This document shows, piece after piece, positions 1 through 10,455 of a stretch of DNA of 64,000 nucleotides. The notes under the pieces were generated by a model. The model was given only the letters and a program-made list of their open reading frames with translations, did not search any database and had not been told where the DNA came from. The stretch's first letter is position 1. Each line of letters starts with the position of its first letter. The stretch lies in the NCBI GenBank assembly GCA_900095095.1, contig FMBT01000316.1:398764-462763 (forward strand). The letters run 5' to 3'. This DNA is from Fragilariopsis cylindrus CCMP1102. Its lineage: Eukaryota; Bacillariophyta; Bacillariophyceae; Bacillariales; Bacillariaceae. The translations under genes and the position numbers were made by a program.

Positions 1-560
1 GTATTCCAAAATTGTTGTTTCGTCGGACAACCAGTAGTTTCATTGGAATGTGTTCTTTTTAGAGTATGTATGGAATTATTGGCAGTCATTAAAGTTGATA
101 ATAGTTGATAGTCAAAGTTGCTGTCATCATCATCATCATCATTACCATACTCGATCTTGCTTCTTTTTATATTTTTTCCTTTTCCTGTAACTTTATTCTG
201 CTTTCGTTCCTGCTGTAGTAACTTTCGTAATATGGTACGATATTGATATGATATGGCATGACCAGTTTTATGATAATTTATTTGTATGATATATTGTTTT
301 TGAAAAGGAGGTGTAGAGGTATTCTTGTTGTTCCTTGTTTTTACTGTCTTTATCTCTATTGGATTCGTTACATTCGTATTTATTGTTCTAATTTTTGCTT
401 TTGATACTCGGCCTATTGTTTTTGTGGTTAAAAAATAATCAGTGGTTGGAGTAAAATAGATAAAAATAAATCCAATAAGAACTAATAATAAGAATTTGAA
501 AATAGAACGACGATGACGATGACTACTACGACCACGACCACGACTACGACGTTGAACCAT
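1..560 (-). CDS. N-terminally anchored protein, 3' part outside window
   Basis: An open minus-strand frame starts at the ATG at 558-560 and runs without a stop to the window edge, about 186 codons. The first 18 residues are very basic (Arg, Ser, His). A hydrophobic stretch of about 18 residues follows (around residues 20-37, rich in Leu, Ile and Phe), then a Thr/Asn/Lys-rich stem. This basic-then-hydrophobic start fits a type II signal anchor, as in Golgi glycosyltransferases and sulfotransferases of this lineage. Near the edge there is a poly-Asp run, then a Leu-rich segment and a Thr-Gly-Cys-Pro stretch. The catalytic part, if any, lies outside the window, so no function is assigned. The membrane topology is inference. 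The frame is open over 560 bases with coding-like composition. Confidence 0.6.
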   Translation of the reverse strand, partial: MVQRRSRGRGRSSHRHRRSIFKFLLLVLIGFIFIYFTPTTDYFLTTKTIGRVSKAKIRTINTNVTNPIEIKTVKTRNNKNTSTPPFQKQYIIQINYHKTGHAISYQYRTILRKLLQQERKQNKVTGKGKNIKRSKIEYGNDDDDDDSNFDYQLLSTLMTANNSIHTLKRTHSNETTGCPTKQQFWN

Positions 561-2200
561 CATATTATGATTATTCTTGTATTTTGTACTGTACTGTACT
601 GACTTGTTTCGTCTCGTCTCGTCTCGTCTCTCCCTCTCTATTGTTGTTTAAACTGAGTGTTCGGGAATTAATGTTGTTACTGTTGTGTGTTGTGTCGTTT
701 GCAACACGAAAAGTGAAGTCGATTTCCCGTGAAAGCGCAGCTTTCGCGAAAGCTCCTGTCAAATTGTGGCGCGTAGCGCCAGGATTCGCGATGCGCGCGT
801 AACGTAGTAATATTAGGAAGAAAAAGCACTACAGTACAGAAAATAAACGAATGGATGATTGTTACAACAAACTTGCGCTTACAATTACACGTGTTTCAAA
901 TAGAAGAGCAGCAATAAGCAGTCTGTATTGGCATTACACGATCTTCCACACACATTTGATAGTAGACGATAACGTATCATGAAACCATCAAAAAACAGGT
1001 GACTAACTGTGATGATTGTATTGGCCATGCACGGTGGTATTGCTTACAACTAACTGTGATGATCGTACTATTGTAATTGAGATTATGAAGCGTATTATTA
1101 TTGAAAAAGAAGAAGAAGAAATGCTCTCGCACAATTAAAGGAAGACAAATGAAACAAGACAATAAAAACGCGAGATCGATCGACGCAGAGATCAAACATC
1201 AATAACGCAACAGATAACATGTCTCGGAGAAATAAGGAAAACCAACGTTAAACGATTGGTTCTGGATTTAAGTTACTAAAAATGTATTAGAGATAGAAAA
1301 CTCCTAAAAAAAGCAGTAGTGCTTAGTTCTAAAAAATAGAGAAACAACTAAAAAGTTTGTGAAATAAGCCTTCTTGTTATATAGTTCCTGATTATATATC
1401 GATGATATTCTGAATTAAATGGAAATGAGAAAGAAGATGCAAGTAATTTGATTGGATTGAATTTCCAGAGAAAGATGGTACAGTACGGTCGACGCGATCT
1501 ATAATAACACGATGCTTATGTCATGTCATCTGAGAAGGGGCTTGCATGATCGTCGAAATGATGGAGGTGACATGCAGTAAACAGACTCGTACTGTACTCT
1601 GCCGACGTAATTCAACCAGTAGTACATCGTTTGTTCTTTTGCTTTGTTAGTCTACTATTCTCTCAACCATTGTGACGGACGCGTACGCCCACTCTCTCCA
1701 GGAATGTAGGCAATTCCTATACCTTTGTTTCTATCGATGATCAGTTCGCGGAATGGTATTATAATCGATTATAAGAACTAATCTTCCTAAACTTAATCGT
1801 CATCCTGCTCTATCAGTTCAGAAAGTAATACAATGGCATCCCGAAGCAGGTCGGATATGTGGGAGACAAGACACATATAAATTCTATATCATTCTCTCCA
1901 GAACTCAACTCAACGTTCGTACCACCACCCATGATCGATCGATCCATCTATCATACGACATTTGAAGATGTAAAAAGTCTTTCTATTACGACAAACTAAT
2001 GACTTAATAACCATTTTGTGTCCCAATGAAGCATCTGCTATCAAGATTTAGGACATCACATCATTGGTCGAAAGCTTCAGTTGCTGCCCCTAGAAGATGA
2101 ACCCAAACCGTTTGAATACTTTGGTTTTGATCAAAGACATTAACGGTATTGATGTATATATCATCGGGCGAGGTGGAATCGTTTTTCTTTTCTTTCTTTT
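561..2200. other. intergenic, no gene seen
   Basis: About 1.6 kb without a convincing coding region. It holds short pentanucleotide runs: (GTACT)n near 586-602 and (GTCTC)n near 609-635. Short ORFs here have no recognisable motif and are probably chance. The stretch lies upstream of the edge gene (minus strand) and downstream of the receptor-like gene (minus strand), so it includes the promoter of the former. Confidence 0.5.
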
Positions 2201-3688
2201 TTAATCTACTTGCTTGCTTTCAAGACTCGTAGTAGTAGCTTCTTCGATATCATCTATCTCCATTATTGGGAGAGTGGGCACTACCGTCAACGTAGAAGTG
2301 ACGGAGTTGCCTATTTTATTCTTACGTTGATTCCTTTGTATCAAGGCGAAAGCACTGAGCCCGATGACAATGACAAGGACACCCAGCACAATTCCCCATA
2401 AGTTTGAGGCATTGTCATTGTCATTACTTATCATGGCGGTACTTTTGAAAGGAATACCGACAATATTGGCATCATCACTACTACTACTCATGTTGGTGTC
2501 TGCTTTGTCCTCACATACGGCGTAATAATTGGCTTGACAAATTGAAGCAACTTCGGAAGGAGAACCGTACACCAGAGCCGGTCCAGTTTCGATTTTACTA
2601 TTCATAATGGCCTGATTGTTCGTGACCGCCAGAGTAAGTAACGAGAAGGGAAGATAACCCTGGAGATAACTCTGATGGTCGATACCAAACAGGATATGAA
2701 GTCCACTACTGTTGTCGGCCATCCCTTCATACAGTTCTACAGACACATCGGATGCGGTGGCAATGACTTCAGGATGTTCCCTCAGAAACTCGATGCCACA
2801 CTTGTGGCTTGCCTGTCCGGCAAGGTACAAACCAACAGTGGACCAATCATCGCTGCCCTCTTCTCCCTCCGGAGGACTGCACTGATCGACAATAGTGGCG
2901 GTGAAGGAGGAACAATCATTGGGATCCACAGAAACATCGCGGGAAGTTATTGTAGTGTTTACCCCCGTATTGTAGTATTGACCCCCGTAGGTGTTATTAT
3001 TATCCACTACGCTCTTGGCCATCCCACCACAACGTTTATTTAATACAGAATTTCCTGGGGAATGGTTGGTACAGCAAATGATTTTGGTGCTAGTATTATT
3101 ATTATTATTATTCTTACTATTATTGTTGTCGATAAGGCCCTTGCCTGCCGCATATCCTGCCTCAAATTCATCTTGTCCAACGAATAGAAGTCCGTTGCGT
3201 TCGGCTAGGTCTAGTCCAACATTGAAAACAACAATCTTGATGTTTTTTTCTTTGCAAGTCAATACTGCTGGAAGAATACTATCGTTTGGTAAAGTAACCA
3301 GCAACGCATCTATTATTGATCCATCATCATCATCGCCACCACTACCACTATTATCAGAACAATAGTTTTTGATTTGGGCCGACATCTCAACAAATATTTT
3401 TTGTTGTCCGTCCAGTGTGTGTCCATCCACGAGTGGAACGTAATGAAGATCAATGCTCATATCCTTGGCACCCTGAGTGATTGCTTCGTTCATGTGTTCC
3501 CAGTAGATATCTTCCATGGGTAAGCCATGATGTACGACACCAATCTTGACAGAATTCCGTACAATGCACGAATCACTACTGGATGATGATGATGATGATG
3601 ATAATGCCTCGATTGTTACAACATAATTCGAGAAAAGGATGAATAAGAAGGATGTGAAAAACTGTACCATTGTGTGATTGATTTTCAT
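2201..3688 (-). CDS. periplasmic-binding-protein-like membrane receptor
   Basis: A 495-residue protein with an ATG at 3686-3688. It begins with a signal peptide (about residues 8-29, hydrophobic, then poly-Ser). A sugar-binding periplasmic-protein fold of the RbsB/Peripla_BP type follows, about residues 45-400. Visible landmarks are a start strand 'VKIGVVHHG', a 'TLPNDSI...LTCKEKNIKIVVFNVG' region, 'FVGQDEFEAGYAAGKG', and 'LFGIDHQSYLQGYLPFSLLTL', which matches the second-lobe 'D-Q-..-YLQGYLP' motif of this family. One transmembrane helix (about 430-452) and a short cytosolic tail end the protein. In bacteria such domains feed ABC importers; in diatoms they occur as membrane-attached proteins of unknown ligand. 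A cell-surface or endomembrane receptor role is inference. The insertions of Asn, Ser and Asp runs are typical of this genome. No intron is needed. Confidence 0.75.
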   Translation of the reverse strand: MKINHTMVQFFTSFLFILFSNYVVTIEALSSSSSSSSSDSCIVRNSVKIGVVHHGLPMEDIYWEHMNEAITQGAKDMSIDLHYVPLVDGHTLDGQQKIFVEMSAQIKNYCSDNSGSGGDDDDGSIIDALLVTLPNDSILPAVLTCKEKNIKIVVFNVGLDLAERNGLLFVGQDEFEAGYAAGKGLIDNNNSKNNNNNNTSTKIICCTNHSPGNSVLNKRCGGMAKSVVDNNNTYGGQYYNTGVNTTITSRDVSVDPNDCSSFTATIVDQCSPPEGEEGSDDWSTVGLYLAGQASHKCGIEFLREHPEVIATASDVSVELYEGMADNSSGLHILFGIDHQSYLQGYLPFSLLTLAVTNNQAIMNSKIETGPALVYGSPSEVASICQANYYAVCEDKADTNMSSSSDDANIVGIPFKSTAMISNDNDNASNLWGIVLGVLVIVIGLSAFALIQRNQRKNKIGNSVTSTLTVVPTLPIMEIDDIEEATTTSLESKQVD

Positions 3689-4713
3689 TTCGAACGTATA
3701 TGTTGTGAGTTGAGTGCGTATATTATTTTGTTAGTTGAGTGATTGTACTTCTAAAAAGTTTCTTTTGATTTTGATACGATTTAAAAAATCTACTTCTATG
3801 TAACTTAAACGGTTTTTGTTATTAGTCACTTCGTCAAACATGATATGCCATGTTTCAAACGTGGATTAATTCAAACATCATGATATCATGATTGTTCTTG
3901 TTCGATTGAAAAGAAAAATCTTGCGCGCGATAGTACTGTAGTTAGTAATATTATTAGGAAGAAACAGCAGTAGCTGTATGTGTTGGCTTGCGTTAAAAAT
4001 TTCAGGCGAACATCAAATATTTTTTTCATAAGTAAATTCTATATGTTTCAACAAAAATGAGCACAACCCTCCAATATCGATTTTTTTTGATTTGTTTTAT
4101 GAGGATTGATTCGTGAGGCATTATTAACGTTAATTAACAACAAAAAATTCGGATCAACAAAATATCAAAGACACAACACAAGTAAGTCGCCTACTTTGGC
4201 GGAAGGCAAACACCAATTGTAAATAAGTCGGATATCGCATCATCACAAAATACAACGAACTGAACCTCTTCTGGACTAATTGGCGTATTTGTACTTTATT
4301 CATCGGTGTTTGGTATTTTGTAGGCATGACGCGGTATAAACAAACATTTACATGAACTAGCTGGAGGCATTTTGTCAGAAACAGAGAGGCGTGTATTGTA
4401 TTGTATTGTTATCGCAGTGCTAAAAGAGAGATTCATTCGAAAGCTAGGCAATCTAATCATACTAGCATTGCTCTACGACGAACGAACGCCACATACCATA
4501 GAACGAAAAGAGTTACTGTATTGTTTCACTAAGCTACTGCAATACGTACCTAATTCACTCCTCCTATTGTTACTATTCTAATTACGCGGATTGTATAAAA
4601 GCTAGCTGCACTTTATTCAACTCACTCAACTTACGGAAGAAACGAGAAACAAAAGTTCGACGACTCACTCACTCCGTCCTCACTACCTAATATATCTGCA
4701 CTGCACAACAGTA
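3689..4713. other. intergenic between divergent genes
   Basis: About 1.0 kb between two divergently transcribed genes, so it should hold both promoters. It is A+T-rich. I see no long repeat or coding region; the short plus-strand ORF near 4372-4581 shows no domain. Confidence 0.5.
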
Positions 4714-7700
4714 ATGTTTCCGGAAAGGACGAGAAGAATTAATAATAGAAGAAAAAGAATGAAGAGACCAAGAATAATAACGGGAGGACGATCATCATCA
4801 ACAGCACGAAGTAGACGACTCGGCCGTAGCAGAAGGAGTCTCTTCGCGTCAACAGCAGCAACAGCAGTAACTGCAACAGTAATGATTATGATGCTGACGA
4901 TGATGATGATACTATTTACAACTACACCTACACTAACAGTAGTAGCGGAATCTTCGTCTTCTGTTCGGAAACTTGTTCGAGGTGAAGATTGGTTAGAACA
5001 ACAAAGAGATGCACCAATCACAACAACAATTATTAGCATCAGTAGTACCGATAATATTTTTGATCATCGTCATAATAATAATCTTAGAAAAAAAGGGGAT
5101 GAGGATGTCGACGAATGTGAATGTAATAAAAGACGTGATCGTCAACGTCGCCATCATCGTCAACGTCAATTAGGTGTGGGACACAGCAACAATGACCAAC
5201 CACCCTGTATCTGTGACGACGACGATTATGATGATGATGATATTGGTAGTACCACTGGGAAAGGAAAAGGTAGTAGCAAAGGAAGTAAAAGTAGTAATAG
5301 TAATAGCTATTATGGCAATGACAATGGGAAAGGGAAGGGATCAAGTAGTAAAAGTTCAAAAGGCTACGAAAACGACGATGAGTATTATTATGGATCAAAA
5401 TACAGTAAAAACTCAAAAAAGGGTAGTAAAACTGTGAAAGGTAGCAAGAGTGCGAAAGGTAAAGGTAGTAGTGATGTGCATTTCGTGGATGATGATTTTA
5501 TCTATATTATACCAGATATTAATCGGAAACCAACCAAGAAACCAACGTTGTCACCAAATTCAAATCCGACTCCTGCACCTGTTGTACAACCTTTACCCAC
5601 AAATGTAAGACCAACATATGGATCAACAATAAAACCAACATACTCCACACCATCATCGATTGTTACTACACCCACAACAGATCCTGCTGGTACACCAACA
5701 AATAATGATCCACCAATAACAGCTCCGCCAACACCATCAAAACCGCCATTTGATAATGACAATTTAAATCCTTTACCACCACCAGATCCAGATGATAATA
5801 ATGAATCGAATTGTCGTGTGGATGCATTGGGTGTGTATGGTTCAGAGGAAAGTAATTTCAGTACCGAATTTCTGTTCATGTATGAAACACAGGTTATATC
5901 ATCAACTACAGTACCAGAATTAAATTTAGATATAGTACCAAGAATTGAAGTTGATATGGGGGATCAATTATTACCAAAATTATTTCCAATTGAGTGTAGT
6001 ATTATTCCAAGCTCATTAACAAGTTCATCAGATTCATCATTAAATCGTGGTAATACAAATAATGATAACGAAGTTATTGATGTCAATGGTGATGGGGATG
6101 GGGATGTATATGTTTTTAATAATGATAGACAACGCAGACGTCGACGAAATCTTGTTGGTCGTGGTCGTAGTCGTAGTCGTGCTGCTGCCAAAGAAGAAGA
6201 AGAACGTCAACGTCAACGTCAATTACAATTAGGACAAACATCTACTCTTGTTGGATTAAGCATTAAACCACGTGATGTTGTGGATGAAGATGGTAAGTAC
6301 ATACATTTAGAAACAAATACTATACCTACAAACTACTAGTCTGCACTATTTGTGAGGGCGGGGGGAAACGGGAATTTTGTCAAGCGAAACAGGAATTTTG
6401 AAAATATTTTTCGCCCTATCGGTAGAAAATTACACGAAAATTTTAAGGGTTCAACGCGCTTTTATACGCTGGAATAATTCCTCACGATAGCGCGTGCGAA
6501 TCAAATCATTTTGTAAATGACACGTGAATTCGCTCGCGCAAATTTGCTTTTTGGTAAAACGCAAAATTCCCGTTTCGATTGACAAAATACCCGTTTCCCC
6601 CGAGTGCCCTCCTACCATGCTATTTGTACTGTACTGTATTGTACTGTATTGTATTGTCTGAATCCAGACCACATGTTTGTATGTTGTTGTCATCATGTAT
6701 CCATTTCTTCCGACGTCGTGTACCGGTATCTTACCTATTTTGTTTTACCTTGCTTCTCTACCTTCCTTTCTCTCTCGCTCTAGTACAATGTACTATTAAT
6801 GCTGATAACACAGTCCCATCAATATGTTATGTCATTCAAGCAAAATTAACCTTATTTTCTGATACGATATTAGATACAACATCAATATTTCAAATTAATA
6901 ACATTATAGAACAAACAATCACAAATGGTGATTTAATTAGTGTGGATAATCGTTTATTAGATATATCATGGAATTCATTCAATGATAATTCACCAATAAC
7001 ATCATCATCAGGTACAGGTGGTGGAGATGGTGGAGATGGTGAAGGTGGAGGTAGCGATCCAAATGATGTTAATAGAGCTGAAGGATGGTTTGGTTTAGAT
7101 TGGCCATGGTGGTATTATGCTCTTATTGGTGTTGGTGCTGCATTACTTCTACTGGTATTAGGTTTTACAATAATCATTTATATGAAGAATAATAGGAATA
7201 ATACGAATCAACAACCTCAACCTATTGCTATTAATTCTAATGAAGATGACGACGACGACGACGACGATAATGAAAAGTGGCTCAATGCCAGTAGCAGTAG
7301 TAGCAGTAGTAGTAATCATTTCGGTAGTCCTGTTAGTTATGTAAGTCCATTTGGTAACCAATTACCACTTCCAAATATTGATGAACCAATTGAAGAAGAA
7401 GACGATGAAATTGAAATTGGAAGTGAAGTTGAAAATAATGATGGAGTAGTTCAACAGAGTACACGTAGTGTCGGTAGTGGTGGTAACAGTAACAGCAATG
7501 CATTCGGTTTGTTTCAATCGGCAGTAAGTAAATTTGGTGGGAATGTTAATAATAATGTATTTGGTGGAAGTGATAGTGGTAGTCGTACCAGTAAAAAAAG
7601 TGGAGGGGGCTCAAGACGGTCGAATGCCAGTGGCAGTGGTAGTGGTAGTAAAAGTGGTAGTCGTGTAAGTAATAGTGGTAGTCGTGGTAGTCATCGTAAT

Positions 7701-8099
7701 GATGTTGATGATGAAGAACAAAATATTAATAATACTAATAACAATACGTCATCATCGTATACAGACTATTTTGAAAACAATAACAATGACGACGCCGGTA
7801 TTATTGAACAGAAACAACAAGATCCTGACCAATCATCCTATGAAGACGTCGAGGAAGAATATGAAATTGAATACATCTCGGAACGACAATTGACGGCCAG
7901 TGGTAGATTTGATGGTTATGAGGATAATGGTAGTAGTCATGAGAGTAGTAATGATAAAGAAAATAATGATCATTGGGCTGGTGATGAGGATGAGGATGAA
8001 GTTTTTCCGTTACCAATATTGGCACACAATGCACAACAAGAAGGTCATACTACATCATCGAACTCATTTGATTCATTACGAAAAAAATGGGAGACTTAG
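4714..8099 (+). CDS. Lys/Ser/Gly-rich cell-surface membrane protein (two exons)
   Basis: Two long open stretches join through an intron at 6293-6783 (donor G|GTAAGT, pyrimidine-rich acceptor ending CTCTAG), which keeps the frame and gives 964 residues (exons 4714-6292 and 6784-8099). The start has about 45 basic/Ser residues and a hydrophobic signal or anchor segment (about 47-69). Then come an Arg/Glu/Asp region, a Lys-Ser-Gly-Tyr-rich block (about 182-253, many KGSK and KGKGSS units), a Pro/Thr block (270-360), a less biased folded region spanning the splice site, a single C-terminal transmembrane helix (about 633-655, after 'WPWWYYALIG') and a long Ser/Asn/Asp/Glu cytosolic tail. Diatom silica-associated proteins (silaffins, cingulins and relatives) share the Lys/Ser-rich style and secretory entry; similar blocks also occur in other wall proteins. 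Function is therefore inference. The intron holds a MITE-like insertion. Confidence 0.7.
6354..6611. mobile_element. MITE-like element inside an intron
   Basis: A 258-bp segment bounded by inverted repeats of about 45 bp: the left arm from 6354 (GAGGGCGGGGGGAAACGGG...) and the right arm ending at 6611 (...CCCCGAGTGCCCTC) are complementary with a few mismatches and a small gap. The 8-bp word CTATTTGT occurs at 6346-6353, directly before the left arm, and at 6620-6627, eight bases after the right arm. This looks like a target duplication with a slightly altered right end. No coding potential. It makes up about half of the 491-bp intron. Confidence 0.65.
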
Positions 8100-8999
8100 A
8101 AAAAAGGAAACGTACTGTATGCAGGACTATGTCTGAATGGCAATCTAATCTAATCGAATCTAATCTAGTCTAGTCTAGTCTAGTCTAGTCTAGTTTAGTT
8201 TAGTATATCATAGTAGCCAGCAGCAGCAGCACTAGGGGGAAACGTCTATAACTAAAAATAAATGTAAAACTACAATTTTAAAAAAAAATTATAATGAAAA
8301 AATATCTAATACTAGATTATTTGTTTGTACTTTAAATGTCGACCAATTTTTCTCCTCTATTCATTTCTGTGGCTTTATCTTTTTCACTTGACAGTGGGCA
8401 TTAAATAAAGAGGGTATGTATAGTTATATATAGGATAAAAATTTGAAAGAAGGTGCACCTATATCTTGGAGAGAGTTCATTGTTCGTCACACGTCTCTTA
8501 TTCCAGAGTGGATGCGATGCGGCGGCGGCAGTAAATCACACAAAATCTATCCACTCTACCAATATTCGACGACTATATAGAGATGGAGTAGAAAGGGACT
8601 GGGAGGCAGCGTGTGTAATAGGGTAGCAGAGTAGTAATAGCATTATTAGTGAAGAGGAGGAGTGCTTCTTTATTTCTCAAAACTCCCTTGGGGCGGGGTC
8701 AGAGGATACCACGTTTATTATTCCTGGGATCTTACTTACCCCTCAAACTTTGACTTCTGTAAAAACTTGCACTGGGTATGAGCTTAAATCCCAAGGCGAA
8801 AAATGATCATCGTAATGATACTTTGTATGTTCAAGTATGTTGAATAATACAGCAAGTACACGTATTAGTACAGCTGAATGAAATTCGAATATGGTATATG
8901 TTATACTGTACAGTTCCTATGGTATGGAATAATTATATATGGTATGGTATATAATAGAGTATATTATAATATATATTATTTGTTACAATATGTATGAAA
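8100..8999. other. intergenic with (TAGTC)n microsatellite
   Basis: The downstream flanks of two convergent genes. A run of TAATC/TAGTC/TAGTT pentanucleotides lies at about 8139-8202. No gene recognised. Confidence 0.5.
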
Positions 9000-10130
9000 T
9001 CAACAGTACTGTAGTAGTAGTAATAAGAATTGTAGTGGAATAACCTTGCGCAAAAGAAGCATATAAGAGAAGGAAGAACCCTCCCCACCACATGTATTTC
9101 TACCATGAAGAATTTGACTATTTTGTGATAGGTTACCAACAATGACAAAATCAACATTTTGTGGACCAGCATTACATGTACTAGTGTTATTATGAATGGT
9201 AACATTATCACAACTTGGTGCATTCACCACAGAATCGTCGTAACTATTGATAGTTCCTGAAATTTTTCCTGTTACTGTTAATTGTTCATCACCATTAACT
9301 ACTAGATCATAGCTACTGTCATCCACATCACCTTTAATATATAGTTCGGAACCACCACCACCAAAAAGAATAAAATAAGTAATGGAGGGTGTTTCTATCC
9401 AACTTTGACCGTCACTAGGGTTTGGGTTAGGTCTAGCCCAACTTGAGCCTTCATTACTAACCCAAACCCTAGTCACTGGCACATTTGTTTCAACATACAT
9501 TCGTCCTCCAATATTAGTTAATTCTAATTCAGTGGAATTGGACGAGAGTGAAGTCAGTGATGCACGAAGGATCGAACCAGCTTTTTCTACATCTAATGAA
9601 GTAATATTAGTAAATCCATCTAATATTTGTACATTATTTCCAGTGACCAATACACTCTGTAATTGATCTGGTGGGACACCAATACGAACACCACCACTAG
9701 TTGCAGTAGATGAAACATCCGTGTTCCATTCAAAGTTTAAATATATACCCAACAGACGACCTGGACGAGCGAAACCATTACTATCTAAACCATTATCATC
9801 TAAACCATTCTCATCTAATGTTGAAATAGTCACTAAATTCGGTGGTGATGTTTCGACAGAAACACCCCTACCCTTTTCGGAAGGAAAGATAGTGAACATT
9901 GTATTTGGAACAGTCATTATATCAGCCTGAGACCCCCAAGTACACTTTGGAATAATACGAATAACAACAACGTTTTGATAATCGATATCCGAATCAATAG
10001 GAATCATTTTAAAATCGTTGTTATTATCTGCCAAAGCAACATCATCAGCAGAAGTGACGGTGAATACTTGTAGTATGAAGACGAAGACGACGACGATGGG
10101 AAATGAGAATAATAATAATACCATATTCAT
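9000..10130 (-). CDS. secreted beta-repeat protein, GIN-domain-like
   Basis: A 376-residue protein from the ATG at 10128-10130; the frame continues upstream only through Lys/Asn-rich codons without an ATG. It starts with a signal peptide (about residues 3-26, Leu/Phe/Val-rich, ending near 'TVTSA'). The body has strand-like segments with regular small-residue turns, such as 'LQSVLVTGNNVQILDG', 'SLDVEKAGSILRASLTSL' and 'LYIKGDVDDSSYDLVVNGDEQLTVTGKISGTINSYDD' (given in parts). They resemble the GIN/DUF2807 'head' domain, a right-handed beta-helix found in putative adhesins. The C-terminus ends in about 15 hydrophobic residues after a Gly/Ser stretch, as in GPI-anchored proteins. Several Asn-X-Ser/Thr sites fit secretion. 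The family call is moderate; GPI anchoring is inference. Confidence 0.55.
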   Translation of the reverse strand: MNMVLLLFSFPIVVVFVFILQVFTVTSADDVALADNNNDFKMIPIDSDIDYQNVVVIRIIPKCTWGSQADIMTVPNTMFTIFPSEKGRGVSVETSPPNLVTISTLDENGLDDNGLDSNGFARPGRLLGIYLNFEWNTDVSSTATSGGVRIGVPPDQLQSVLVTGNNVQILDGFTNITSLDVEKAGSILRASLTSLSSNSTELELTNIGGRMYVETNVPVTRVWVSNEGSSWARPNPNPSDGQSWIETPSITYFILFGGGGSELYIKGDVDDSSYDLVVNGDEQLTVTGKISGTINSYDDSVVNAPSCDNVTIHNNTSTCNAGPQNVDFVIVGNLSQNSQILHGRNTCGGEGSSFSYMLLLRKVIPLQFLLLLLQYC

Positions 10131-10455
10131 TGCTTTTTCCTTTTTATATATCTTTTCTTTTCTTTTGTTTGTATTTAGGTTGTTGTTGTTGTTGTTGTTG
10201 TTGTCATTAGTATGTTGTTGTGATCGCAAAAACTTCACACGATAGTACGGATTGTAACGTTACTCATACAGTAGTACATTTTTTGTGAATCAAGCGAAGA
10301 AAGAACAAAGAAAAGACAAAAAAGTATCTTTTTCTCTGGACCGCGCTCAATGGAGCACTCCCAAAACTCAAATACACAAATACACAAATTCGCGCGCACC
10401 TAATTTGATACTTGATTTGTGTTTTTCCTTCCCAAAACTCAAATATTTCATCTAA

